A DNA stretch of 64,000 nt from Zelonia costaricensis. Taxonomy: Eukaryota; Euglenozoa; Kinetoplastea; Trypanosomatida; Trypanosomatidae. The stretch spans positions 31,010 to 95,009 of the forward strand of contig JASAOO010003529.1 of assembly GCA_030849075.1 (NCBI GenBank). Direction: 5' to 3'. The notes under the pieces were generated by a model. It saw nothing but the letters and a program-made list of their open reading frames with translations. It was not told the origin of the DNA and made no database searches. Shown piece after piece: positions 1-9,700 of the stretch; position 1 is the stretch's first letter; each line of letters begins with the position of its first letter. The position numbers and the translations under genes are program-made.

Positions 1-1
1 G

Positions 2-1750
2 CCGTTCACCCACCTGCACCGCGCGCTGGAGGAGCTGCAGCTCGAGGTGCTGCTCTCTAGCGCGCTGGCGTCGGCCACCGAGGGCGACATGGCCGGCGGC
101 CTGCACGACCTCCAGGCCGCGCTCGATCTCATCACCCGGCTGCAGTGCCTGCCGGCGTACGCCGAGACGGTGCAGACGATTCTGGCTCATGTAATTGAGG
201 TGGCGTGCGCGTCGCAGGCAAACATGAGCGCGCTGCAGCGCGCCACAACGAGCGGCGCGGCGCAGCTGGAGGAGGCGCTGATCCTGCGCTGGTACAACTA
301 CATCGCCCGGCTGCCGACCAAGAGTGCGACGGAGGCCACGGAGGCGCTGCGCTCGCGTGCCATCCTGGGCCTGCACCGCTTCCTCATGAACCGCCACAAC
401 TACGGCCAGTGCGCGCGGCTGATGTCCAGCCTCGCGACCCTCATCCGCTGCTCGCCGCTGCGCCGCAGTGCCTCGACCGGCATCTCCGTCAGCGAGCTGG
501 CCGCGCTCGCCCTGCACGCGGCGGAGCTGATCGCGCCCTCTGCGCCCGTGCCGGAGCCTGCTGCGGCGCCGCAGTCCACCGCTCCCGCCGTCATGGCCGG
601 CTCGCCGCTCTCACTTGGCTACTCGTGGCTGCCCTCGCCCTCCTCCCCGACCTCCGCCTTTCCTGCGCCGGCTGACCCTGCAGCTGCGAGCGCCGACGCT
701 GCGCTCGGCTCGCAGTCACGTGCCCCGCGCTGGCTGACCCGAGCCGACATCCCGTGGCTGCGGCGGCGCCTCTACCAGGCGCAGTGCGAGCGGCAGTTGT
801 GGCGGCGCGGGTGCACGCTGGACTGCACCGACCTCTGGGTGGAGGGGGCGCCAGCCTCGGGTTACAGGGCGAGTGTCGAGAAGCTCGCGGTGGCGCTCAT
901 GCAGGCGCGCTTGTGGCCGCAGGCGTTCCGCTTTGCGAGCCTCTCGGCAGCGTACAACCCGTGCACGGTGCTGGTGGAGTGGGCCGTGGACCTGCTGCGC
1001 GCCGCGCCGGCGCCGGACGCGGAGACGGAGGCCATGAACCGAGCGGACAGGGCCGCAGCCTGGGCGGAGCTGATTGGGGACTGCGCAGAGCTGTCCACGC
1101 TGGAGAACCAGTTCTACGGCTTCGTGCGCACTGTCACGGCGGCGCTGACGCGGACGTACGCGGCAGTGCCGACGGCCCTCCTCGCGGCCCACCGCGCCGC
1201 CGACCCCTACACGGCCATGACGACCCTCTTCCAGGTCGCCCTCCAGCTGCGCGCCAAGGCGGCAGCGGCGTCGCAGCACCGCGACGGCGGCGGTGAGCTT
1301 GTCACGGCAGACGGCAGTGCGTCTCCGCCGTCGTGCTCGCCGGCAGCCGCGGAGGATGCGGCTGGAAGCGTCGAGCCGGAGACGCTGCGCTGCAACGTGT
1401 GGCGTGCGTGGTGTGCGGCCGCGCGCATCGGCATCGACCTTCTCGCCGGCGACGCGGCGGGCGCTGCCGGCGCGGGTCGCCTCGTGCAGCGCGGTCACGC
1501 GCTCGCTGTGGACGCTGAGGAGGAGGAGGAGGAGACCGCGGCGGCAATGGCATTGGCGCACACGCTGGTGGGCGGCGAGGGGGCGGCTGCGCGCCGGGCC
1601 TTCTCCACTTTCACCGCCGGCGCGCTGGACCCCATGGCCGCCTGTGCGTCGGAGCTGCTCAACGCGCACGACTACCGCACAGCGCTCTCTCTTGTCCCAC
1701 ACGGGCAGGAGACGCTCGCCCGCTTCACGGAGGCGCTTCGGCAGCCTTGA
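2..1750 (+). CDS. Alpha-solenoid protein resembling the C-terminal part of Nup160/Nup120 nucleoporins, 5' end missing
   Basis: The frame is open from the left edge of the window (first full codon at 2) to TGA at 1748-1750, so only the last 582 codons are seen and the true start lies upstream. The protein is almost entirely helical and rich in Leu and Ala. A helix pair near 720-1010 begins with IPWLRRRLYQAQCERQL, followed by a loop and KLAVALMQARLWPQAFRFAS. A later segment ends LLAAHRAADPYTAMTTLFQV. The order and spacing recall the C-terminal helical region of Nup160 (outer-ring Y complex), where a similar 'LxxAGLFDTA' hairpin is followed by a 'AAxLLRLYL' helix. Alternating Ala/Ser/Pro-rich inserts and an acidic run (about 1516-1533) are lineage decorations. 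The Nup160 call is by eye only; another solenoid such as a vesicle-coat subunit is possible. Confidence 0.45.
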   Translation, partial: PFTHLHRALEELQLEVLLSSALASATEGDMAGGLHDLQAALDLITRLQCLPAYAETVQTILAHVIEVACASQANMSALQRATTSGAAQLEEALILRWYNYIARLPTKSATEATEALRSRAILGLHRFLMNRHNYGQCARLMSSLATLIRCSPLRRSASTGISVSELAALALHAAELIAPSAPVPEPAAAPQSTAPAVMAGSPLSLGYSWLPSPSSPTSAFPAPADPAAASADAALGSQSRAPRWLTRADIPWLRRRLYQAQCERQLWRRGCTLDCTDLWVEGAPASGYRASVEKLAVALMQARLWPQAFRFASLSAAYNPCTVLVEWAVDLLRAAPAPDAETEAMNRADRAAAWAELIGDCAELSTLENQFYGFVRTVTAALTRTYAAVPTALLAAHRAADPYTAMTTLFQVALQLRAKAAAASQHRDGGGELVTADGSASPPSCSPAAAEDAAGSVEPETLRCNVWRAWCAAARIGIDLLAGDAAGAAGAGRLVQRGHALAVDAEEEEEETAAAMALAHTLVGGEGAAARRAFSTFTAGALDPMAACASELLNAHDYRTALSLVPHGQETLARFTEALRQP

Positions 1751-3036
1751 GCGTGTGACTGCGTTGCCTTGGGAATGCTGGTGCTGCACACCCTCCCATG
1801 GCACAGCGTGCGGCCCCGACGCGGGTGTGCGGCCCCCCTTTGTGTGCGAGCAGGTTGACGGTGCTCCTTTTCTGTTGTGTTCTTCGGAGCGGCTCTCTCT
1901 CCCCCTCCCTCTTCTCCGGATCAGATTTGTCGTTCCTCCTCTCTTGTGGGGGTTCTGTAATTCGCATAGATCCCGTCCACGCTTGAGGCGTGGCAGTGTG
2001 ATGGTGTGGTTGTGCTGGTGTCGTTGCGTGCGTGTGCCTCTGCGTTTCTGCGGCGCTGCACCAGGCACCTTCCATGTTTCGACGTCGCTGCCTCACAGGC
2101 GTCTAGCGTGCAAACGACTTAAAAAGAAAAAAAGAAAGGAAACGCTGACGCGCTGTGGTGCCGCTGTGTTGGAGGCGGCATGTGTGACTGTCCGTTGAGT
2201 AAGGTACCGTATGTGCGTGTTTATGTGTGTGTGTGTACAAGTAGGTGCGCCGGTAAGTGTTAGCTGCAACACATACGCACACACACAGACACACACCAAA
2301 AAAGTAAACAAAAACCCACCGCAGTTTCCCAGAGCTCAGAGTAAACTTGTAGGCACCATCGCATTCCCTACCCCATCCGCACGCGGCGCGGCAGCCTTGG
2401 AGGAATCATCTGCGACTTCTACCGCCGTGACCGCTTTTGCGCTCGACTTCGGAAGTACGCTAGAGATGGGGCGTGGGGGCGTGCATGTCCCGAGATGGCA
2501 CAGGCGGTGCGAGCGACTCTCAGCGGGGCCTGTGCAGCCCCGGTTGAGGAGTCTCGGGCTGTGTATGGCTTGCGCGGCGACGGTGTTAATGTGCGCACTA
2601 GAGGGTCGCGACGGCGCGCTGACCTCGCCCCGCGCCTCCCTTGCCCATCACGACTCATCCCCTCCTCCTCTCTCCCCCCTTCAGCAACCCCCCCCTCCCT
2701 CCCCTACGCCAGCGTGGTTTTACATCGTTGCTTCACTCTGCACCCCTGCGACGGAGCACGCCACTGGTCTCCGTCTCCGCTTCAGAGGGGGGCCCATCCC
2801 GTCAGCCGCACATTCAGCGAAGAAGGCACAAGAGGGAGAAGAAGGAAAAACACACAAAAGCGGAATAGGGAACCCACCGGTGCGCTGCCTCGACCGCGCA
2901 CCTCCCCATTGCACCGCTTCTCACGACCTTCTCATCATCTGCGTCCCTTGGAGGGCACCAGTCACCCATTTCATCACGTCATACGAGTCCCCACGCCTCC
3001 TCGCCCTCGTCAAGCACAACAGCCGCTTCCGCAGCA
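1751..3036 (+). other. Intergenic region with UTRs and trans-splicing signals
   Basis: No convincing gene is present. A TG tract (about 2223-2236) is followed by CA-rich sequence (about 2266-2298) and then a strongly pyrimidine-rich stretch around 2650-2710 before the next start codon. Open frames here are short or made of repeat-encoded Cys/Val/His/Thr. Confidence 0.6.
2653..2684 (+). promoter_or_regulatory. Putative spliced-leader acceptor for the crooked-neck gene
   Basis: A C/T-rich tract ends in TTCAG, with the AG at 2683-2684, about 350 nt before the ATG at 3037. This is the arrangement expected of a trypanosomatid trans-splice site. Other AGs lie closer to the ATG, so the site is a candidate only. 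Confidence 0.4.
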
Positions 3037-5490
3037 ATGAAGCGCTCGCGGCAGGACTTCCGCCGTCTCGGCCCAGCCGCGGCGGCGATGCGGCGCCGCG
3101 ACGTGTATCGCGACGGCCGGCAGGCGGAGGAGCAGGTCAGCATCCAGAAGCTCTTCCACGACGCCGTGGCGATGCAGAAGTTCCACTCGCCGAACCAGTC
3201 AGGCGCCGGGGCGCGGGTCATGATCCACAGCCGCGAGGAGCTCGCCCTCTACCGCCAGAAGCGCCGCGCTGAGCTGGAGGAGGGGGTGCGGCGCGGCTTC
3301 AAGGCGATTGGCAACTGGATCCGCTACGCTCGCTGGGAGGCGCAGCAGCGGGACTTCGACCGCATGCGGGCCGTGATGGAGCGGGCTGTACCGGCGCACG
3401 GCGAAAACCCCAACCTGTGGCGCGACTACGCCGAGCTGGAGGAGTCGAACGGGTTCATCGAGCACGCCCGCCAGGTGTGGAACCGCGGAGTGACGGCGCT
3501 GCCGTCCAGCGTAGACCTGTGGGTCAAGTACCTGGCGATGGAGCAGGCGGTTGGGCAGGACCAGCGGGTGCGAGACGTGTTTCGGCGCTGGCTCGCCGGC
3601 GACGCGGCGCCCCTGTGCGCGTACGAGCTGGCGGCTCTCTACGAGGCGCAGCAGCGGCGGCAAGCCGGGTGCCGCGATGTGCTGCGGCAGTGCGTTGAGC
3701 GCTTCAACACGCCAGCGAGCTGGCTGCTGTACAGCGCCACGGAGCAGCAGGTGTTTGCCGACCAGGAGCGGGCGGTGAAGGTGCTGCAGACCGCCGTGCA
3801 AGCCCTGCCGGACGAGGACCTCTGGGGGCCAGAGGAGTGCCGCGTGCCTCTCGCGCTCGCCGAGGCGCACGTCGCGGCCGGCAACGCCGCGCAGGCCCGT
3901 GCTGTGTTTCACGAAGCCCTTGAGCGGGTTGCGGGCCACCCGGCGCTGCTGGAGAAGGTGCTGGCCGCCTACAGCCGCTTCGAGCGCCTGCACGGGGACG
4001 GGGCGCACTTCGAGCAGGTGGCGCGGCTGCGCACCATTCAGCTGTACGAGGAGCGTCTCCGCCACAACACCGGCGACTTCGACGCCTACCTGACCCTCTA
4101 CTCCCTCTACCGGGACCAGGAACGCGAGGGCGGGGCGCGGGCCAACGAAGGAGCCGGCAGCCCTGCGACGGCCGGCGCCACACCCGCGACATCCACGGCA
4201 CTGACGACGTCCGCCACCGATGCGTCGTCGCGCGAGGTCCTGAAGCGGGCGCTGGAGATGCCGGCGCAGGACGCCTACGCTGCGCAGCAGCGCGCCGTGC
4301 TCGTCATGGAGTACGCCCGCGCCTGCGAGGCGGACGGTGCGGCGGACGCAGCGCGGCGTGCCCTGGCGGACGAGATCAAGCGCTTCCCCTTCGACGCCGC
4401 GCTGTGTCCGCGGCTGTGGGTCGAGGCGGCGCAGATGGAGGAGCGGAACGGCAGCGCCGCACAAGCGCGGCGGCTCTTGCGCGCCGGCTCACACGTCACA
4501 AAGGACGCCGCGCTCTTCGAAGAGGCCATCCAGTTCGAGGAGCGCCAGTGCGAGGCGGCGGCGGAGGCGCTGCGATCGAGCAACACGAACTCGACCGCCG
4601 CGGAGCAATCGGCAGCGGAGGAGGAGGCGCGGGCGCCATACGTCGCAGAGCTGCGCGCCGACTACCAGAACGCCATCCAGGCCTTCCCGTTCGACGTGCA
4701 GTGGTGGCTGCGCTACGCGAAGTTGGAGGAGCGGCAGCAGGAAGTCGAGCGCGCCGACGCGCTCTACGCCGCCTGCATCCGCACCTTCAACGACGAGGCG
4801 GCGCGTGTCGCGTCCTTTGCGCGGCGCTACGACCTCCTCGGCCACGTCGACACCGCCTGGGCGCACCGCATTCAGCTGCACAACCGCCGTGCCCGCGTCC
4901 TGCAGCGGCAGGCATTGCGTCGGAAGGGTGCCAACGCGGCAGCCGAGGCGGCGCGGGAGGCGCTTCCGGCGCTGCACGACGAGCTGGCGCGCCTCTTTGC
5001 GGCCCTTCTGCAGGATGTGTGGAGCGCGTACCGGCACGAGGCCGTCGCCTGGTACACACGCTTCTTCGAGTCGGGGGAGGGCAGCGGGTCTGGCGTGCTG
5101 TCGGGCACCGTGCCGGCGGCACTGCCCACCTCGCTGGCCCCGGCCACGGCGCGGTGGTCGGAAGCGGTGGAGGCGGTGGCCGGCTACCTCGAGCGGCTCG
5201 CCGCCGGCAGGCTGGAGGCAGAGAGCCCGACCGCGACACTGCGCGCTGTGCTAAAAGCCATGGTCGAGGCGGAGCGGCACACCATTCGCCGCTCCCTGGG
5301 CTGGACGGAGGAGACGACGCAGTTCGACGCGGTGCAGCGGGCGCGGGAGTGGGGCGAGCTTCTCCTCTCGCCGCTGCTGAAGGAGTGGAGCAAGTTCGAG
5401 CTGACGCACGGTGGGTCGCTGGAGGCGGTGGCGGCGGCGGTCGAGAAGCCGACGAAGCGCCGCACGCGTCTCTTCAAGGGTCGCTCGTAG
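3037..5490 (+). CDS. CRNKL1: Crooked neck-like HAT-repeat pre-mRNA splicing factor (CRNKL1/Clf1/Syf3)
   Basis: This is an 817-residue protein. After a short basic N-terminus (residues 1-55) comes an REELALYRQKRR segment and the first HAT repeat, GNWIRYARWEAQQRDFDR, then NLWRDYAELEESNGFIEHAR, VDLWVKYLAMEQ and further W..Y..E repeats to about residue 620. The order of motifs in the first four repeats matches eukaryotic crooked-neck proteins closely. In yeast and animals this protein scaffolds the NineTeen complex of the spliceosome in the nucleus; in trypanosomatids it would act mainly in trans-splicing. An Ala/Thr-rich insert near residues 365-400 and a diverged C-terminal third with a basic tail (KRRTRLFKGR) are unlike the usual family. 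The start is the first ATG of the frame and fits the family's N-terminus. The neighbours give no functional hint. Confidence 0.88.
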   Translation: MKRSRQDFRRLGPAAAAMRRRDVYRDGRQAEEQVSIQKLFHDAVAMQKFHSPNQSGAGARVMIHSREELALYRQKRRAELEEGVRRGFKAIGNWIRYARWEAQQRDFDRMRAVMERAVPAHGENPNLWRDYAELEESNGFIEHARQVWNRGVTALPSSVDLWVKYLAMEQAVGQDQRVRDVFRRWLAGDAAPLCAYELAALYEAQQRRQAGCRDVLRQCVERFNTPASWLLYSATEQQVFADQERAVKVLQTAVQALPDEDLWGPEECRVPLALAEAHVAAGNAAQARAVFHEALERVAGHPALLEKVLAAYSRFERLHGDGAHFEQVARLRTIQLYEERLRHNTGDFDAYLTLYSLYRDQEREGGARANEGAGSPATAGATPATSTALTTSATDASSREVLKRALEMPAQDAYAAQQRAVLVMEYARACEADGAADAARRALADEIKRFPFDAALCPRLWVEAAQMEERNGSAAQARRLLRAGSHVTKDAALFEEAIQFEERQCEAAAEALRSSNTNSTAAEQSAAEEEARAPYVAELRADYQNAIQAFPFDVQWWLRYAKLEERQQEVERADALYAACIRTFNDEAARVASFARRYDLLGHVDTAWAHRIQLHNRRARVLQRQALRRKGANAAAEAAREALPALHDELARLFAALLQDVWSAYRHEAVAWYTRFFESGEGSGSGVLSGTVPAALPTSLAPATARWSEAVEAVAGYLERLAAGRLEAESPTATLRAVLKAMVEAERHTIRRSLGWTEETTQFDAVQRAREWGELLLSPLLKEWSKFELTHGGSLEAVAAAVEKPTKRRTRLFKGRS

Positions 5491-6030
5491 GCCGGGCGAG
5501 GAGGGGAGACGGCCCGCAACGAAGCGCGCGGTCGTCGCCTGTTGACAGCAGAGCGCACAGTAGAGCGAGAGAACGGGTGTGTATGTGTGTGTGTGTGTAT
5601 GCTTCCGCGGCGGCTCGTCTGTCCTGGGAGCTGCTCGGCTTCTTCTCCCTTCAGCAACTTCTGCTGGGGTGGGGTGGGGGGAGGAACATGGGTGCGCGCG
5701 ACTCAGCGCTCTCCACTGTGCCACCCACACTTCGTCTCGATTGACGGTGACAGAGTGAAGGCCGCCCACCACACCGAGGTGTCACCCCGCCGCAAGCGTC
5801 GCTACATAAAAGAACACAGAACAACAACAACAGGGTAGCTCCCTTGGAAAGGCAAAGAGCGCGGTGATGAATGTCACCTTTTGGTGGCGGGCGTCAGTGG
5901 AGTGAGAACTCGGAAGGGACATGAGTGCTTGCGGCCCTATGCCCAATACAGCGTTGGAAGTTGCCGCCCACGTCTCTGTCTGCCGGCGGCTTGACCTCAC
6001 TCTCACATTCGCTCTGTTCTTTCCCCACGC

Positions 6031-6070
6031 ACCCACCCACCCACACCCACCCACCCACACCCACCCACAC
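6031..6070. repeat. ACCC/ACACCC low-complexity tract
   Basis: Eight runs of CCC are separated by A or ACA. The minus strand therefore carries eight GGG runs with 1-3 nt loops, which meets the simple pattern for a G-quadruplex. Confidence 0.75.
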
Positions 6071-6224
6071 AAACACACACGCAGGAGCTCCAAGAGTCTC
6101 CACATACGAGACTGTCGCTCTCCGTGACACACCGTCATCACTGCAGCGGTTTAGAGGTGCCGTCTTTGCACTGCATCGGTGTTGCAGTTGAGAGACGCAC
6201 AGATCTAGCAAACAAAAAAGCAAT

Positions 6225-6249
6225 CACACACACACACACACACACACAC
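6225..6249. repeat. (CA)n microsatellite
   Basis: A pure CA tract of 25 bases lies between the crooked-neck and PH-ARF genes. Confidence 0.95.
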
Positions 6250-6545
6250 GTTAGCGCCACTTTCTTCTGTTGTCTTCAAGCAAAACTGCGCATCAGCAAC
6301 TCCTGAAACTCTCTCTTGTTTGTTGCAGTGGCCCTCGTCACCGTCCTGTGGTGAGTCGTACCGGCAACGCACCAGTGATCCCTCCTTTCTTTCCGCACTG
6401 TGTACCTTTCTCCATCCCACATCCTTTCCGATTGGGTGGGTGGCCCGTTGACGCCCCCACTCCCCGCCTTGCCCCACCCATCCCGCTCCTTCCTCCCATC
6501 CCCCCCCAGCAGTACACTTCACTTCCTTCACAAACTACTGCGTGC

Positions 6546-6568
6546 GTGTGTGTGTGTGTGTGTGTGTG
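6546..6568. repeat. (GT)n microsatellite
   Basis: A pure GT tract of 23 bases lies about 220 bases upstream of the PH-ARF start codon. Confidence 0.95.
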
Positions 6569-6788
6569 GAATACTGCCTTCTTCATAGACCCTCCCCCCT
6601 CCTGTCCCCCCACCCCAGCTCGCGTGCGTACTTCTACGCCTGCTGCGGTGCCGCCGCATCTCGTGCGACGTTTGGCCGTGCGCCTCTCGCTCGTCTCCGC
6701 CGTCGTTACTGATCTTTGTGTTCTCCCCTTTGCCTAAGCCCGCTGGAGGCTATACACACACACGCTCTTGTGCGGCTTGTCCCAGAGA

Positions 6789-9700
6789 ATGGAGCGGACG
6801 GCGAGCGAGCTCGTCTCGCAACCCGGCAACACGCCGCACATGGGCCGGCTGCGGTGCCAGATGGAGCGGCAGGGCCGGCGCACTTTCAAAGGGTACAAGA
6901 AACGCTTCTGGGTGGTCGACGAGCGCAATGGGCGGCTTGAGGTGTACAAGAATGACCAGGCCCACGTCCCGACACAGACCTTCCGGGCCGCGGACATCCG
7001 CAACGTTCTCTACGCAGATGACAAGCAGAACCGCTTCTTCGTCATGATCGTGCAAACCCGCGAGGCGCGCGACATCAAGTTTCGCATGGACAGCTTTGAG
7101 GAGCGGGAGACCTGGTCGCACGCCATTACACGCATCATGGACGCCTACTCGGCCATCAACAAGCACAAGAACGCGCTCAACATGGTCCAGCGACGGGCCA
7201 AGACGGTGGCAGAGTCACTGCACGTGAACATCGTCATCGACAGTGCGCGCCTCCTCGCCGCGGTGCCGGAGGAGCTGCTGCAGTACGTCTCAGAGGCCGT
7301 CGACATTGCCCTCGCCAGCGTCACGGCAATTGTGCGCGCGTTCGCCGGCGAGGGGGTGGAGGTGCCGCGCACGTACACGCTCGACGTCCACGCCGTCAGC
7401 GAGGACAAGGCGCCGTACGCGCGAGTCGGCCCCAAGTACAACCCGGCCGCGCGCACTCTGATGCTGAACGTGTGTCTGCTGCGCGCCAAGTCGGAGCGGG
7501 TCAGCTTCGTGGTCACGCAGCCCGACGAGGTGTTCCGCTTGGTGCAGTCGAGCGTCTTCCGCAACCCGGTGATCGAGGGCTGGATCGAGACGGACCCGAG
7601 CTCGGCACGGGTGGTTGCCGAAATCAAGGAGTACCTTGGTCTGCCCGCGGGGCGCGGCAGCTGGATCACCTTCCAGTGGGGCCAGAACATGGACAACAGC
7701 GCCCAGGTCGAGGGGTTCCTGCAGCGCTTCGTCAACGCGGCCTTCTTCCAGCGTGCGCTGCAGAGCGTCCGCGACGCCGTGACGCGGGTCGAGCGGCTGA
7801 TCGCTGACACCAACGCGCCACCACCAGGCAAGGCCTTTCCAGGTGCCTCGCCGGCAGCTCCCGCTCGTGACGGCAACACCTCCTTCGCCTCGCCGCGCGC
7901 CGCCCGTCGGCTCACGATCTCCCCCAGCTTCACCCTACCGCCGGACTCCGCGAGTGGGCAGAACAACACGAGCGCGACGACCGTCGGCGGCGGTGGCGGC
8001 GGGTTCCACAGCCGCCAGCCGTCCACAGGGGCGCTGGGGACCACTGGCGCTGGCGCGTCGGGTGCCGAGACGGTCCTTGCGATTCACCTCATCCGCGAGA
8101 ACGTCTCTGGGCTGTGGATTCAGCTGGAGCGCCGCACCATCGAGATCGGCAAGCGGCCGCCGCCCATGACTACGGTGCACACACCTGACTACGAGCAACA
8201 CTGCCGACCCGCTTTCCTGCTCGTCACCAAGTGCCGCCGCGTCGCACCCAGCGAGCTCCGCGCCACGGGCGACGTGCTCAGTGACAAGCTGTACGAGGTT
8301 GCCTACAACGCGTTCCTTCAGCAGCAGCTCAGCTCCCTGCGCACCGAGCTGAACGGCATCTTCAACAAGCAGGTCAAGGTCGTCATCATGTGGGACCTCC
8401 TCTTCCGCGCGGCAGAGGGCCTCAAGGCCCCCCTCGCCATCGAGGAGCTGCCGCATCTCGTGCGCTACGTCAAGGGGCTCTGTCTTTCTCGCCTGCAACA
8501 CCTCGCGCAGGTGCTGCGCCACGGCCGCGACGACCAGCCCGGGCACGTCGAGGACCACAACTACATGTACAACATCTTCTGCAGCTGCGTCGGTACGATC
8601 GTCGTCGACTTTCTGCCCTTTACGCAAGCCGACAAGGCCCGCGTGACGGAGCCGAAGCTGGTGGCCGGCTTGCTGACGGACACGCTCTACTGCGCCAAGG
8701 AGGACTCGATCCTGAGCCTCATGGCGGAGCTCGGCCACGCGCAGCGGGGCGCCTCGGGCAAGGCGATCCGCAACTCCCTGCTCGGCACGGGCTTCCGCGG
8801 CGTCCTACTCTACGCCGCAGAGGCGAAGCTCGGGTCGTGGTGTGAGCGGTACTTTTCGCACGCCGAGCACACCGTGCCAGACCCGCGCCAGCAGCCGGTC
8901 GAGGACGAGTTCGACAGCGACTCGGACGAGCGCAGCGGCGGCTCGCTGGAGGCGCCGGACTTTGGCGAAGCCGTCGCCTACGAGCGCAGCGCTGAGATCC
9001 GGCTGCTGACGATGCAGCGCGTCGTGAACGCCATCTACGACTCGCAGCGGCGCGCCCCCATCGACCTCAAGATCGGGACGGACGACATTGTGCGTGCCAT
9101 TCGCGCCTTCGTCTCGGCCTACGGCGAGGACAAGCGGCCGAGCAAGCACGATGTGGCCCGCGTGCTGATCATCAATCTGCAGCGACTGCGTCAGATGTAC
9201 GTGCGCGCCGTTGACGACGAGACGACGTCGTTGCTGACCTTCGCCCAGGCGCACCAGCTGCTGCGCGACTTCTGCGAGTACGCCACGAACGAGCAGTTTA
9301 TTGAGGCGGCACTGTACGGCGTGGCGAACGCCGTCGACCCCTCCGAGGACGCCACGGCCCGGCGAAACGTGGCGGACCTGGGCCCCGAGGTGCACGAGCC
9401 GCTGCAGTGGAGTGGCGACGCGGGTGCGGGGAACGAGGACGACGGCGGCCAGAGCATGGCCAGCGCCAGCACCGCGAGCGCGGCTGACTCGCCGCTGGGC
9501 GGCAAGCGGCGATGGGGCTTGCGGCGCCGTCGCATGTCGCACGGCAGCTCCCTCGTGAACGTGAGCCTGCGGCGGCAGAGCGCCGGGTCCGGCAGCGGCG
9601 GCGGCGGCGAGGCTCGGGGCCCGTCTACGCAGCCGGTGCCATCGACATCAGGGATGCCGTCCGCCAGCAGCGGCGCATTGCAGATCCAGGTGCCGTCTGG

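Larger units (their letters stand above)
5491..6788 (+). other. Intergenic region rich in simple repeats
   Basis: No gene is seen. It contains a TG tract (5584-5598), a C-rich ACCC repeat (6031-6070), a CA tract (6225-6249), a TG tract (6546-6568) and pyrimidine-rich stretches around 6380-6540 that could serve as a trans-splice signal for the next gene. Confidence 0.6.

Noticed and set aside
3199..4464. 421-codon minus-strand open frame inside the crooked-neck gene
   Set aside because: It is antisense to HAT repeats and has no independent support.
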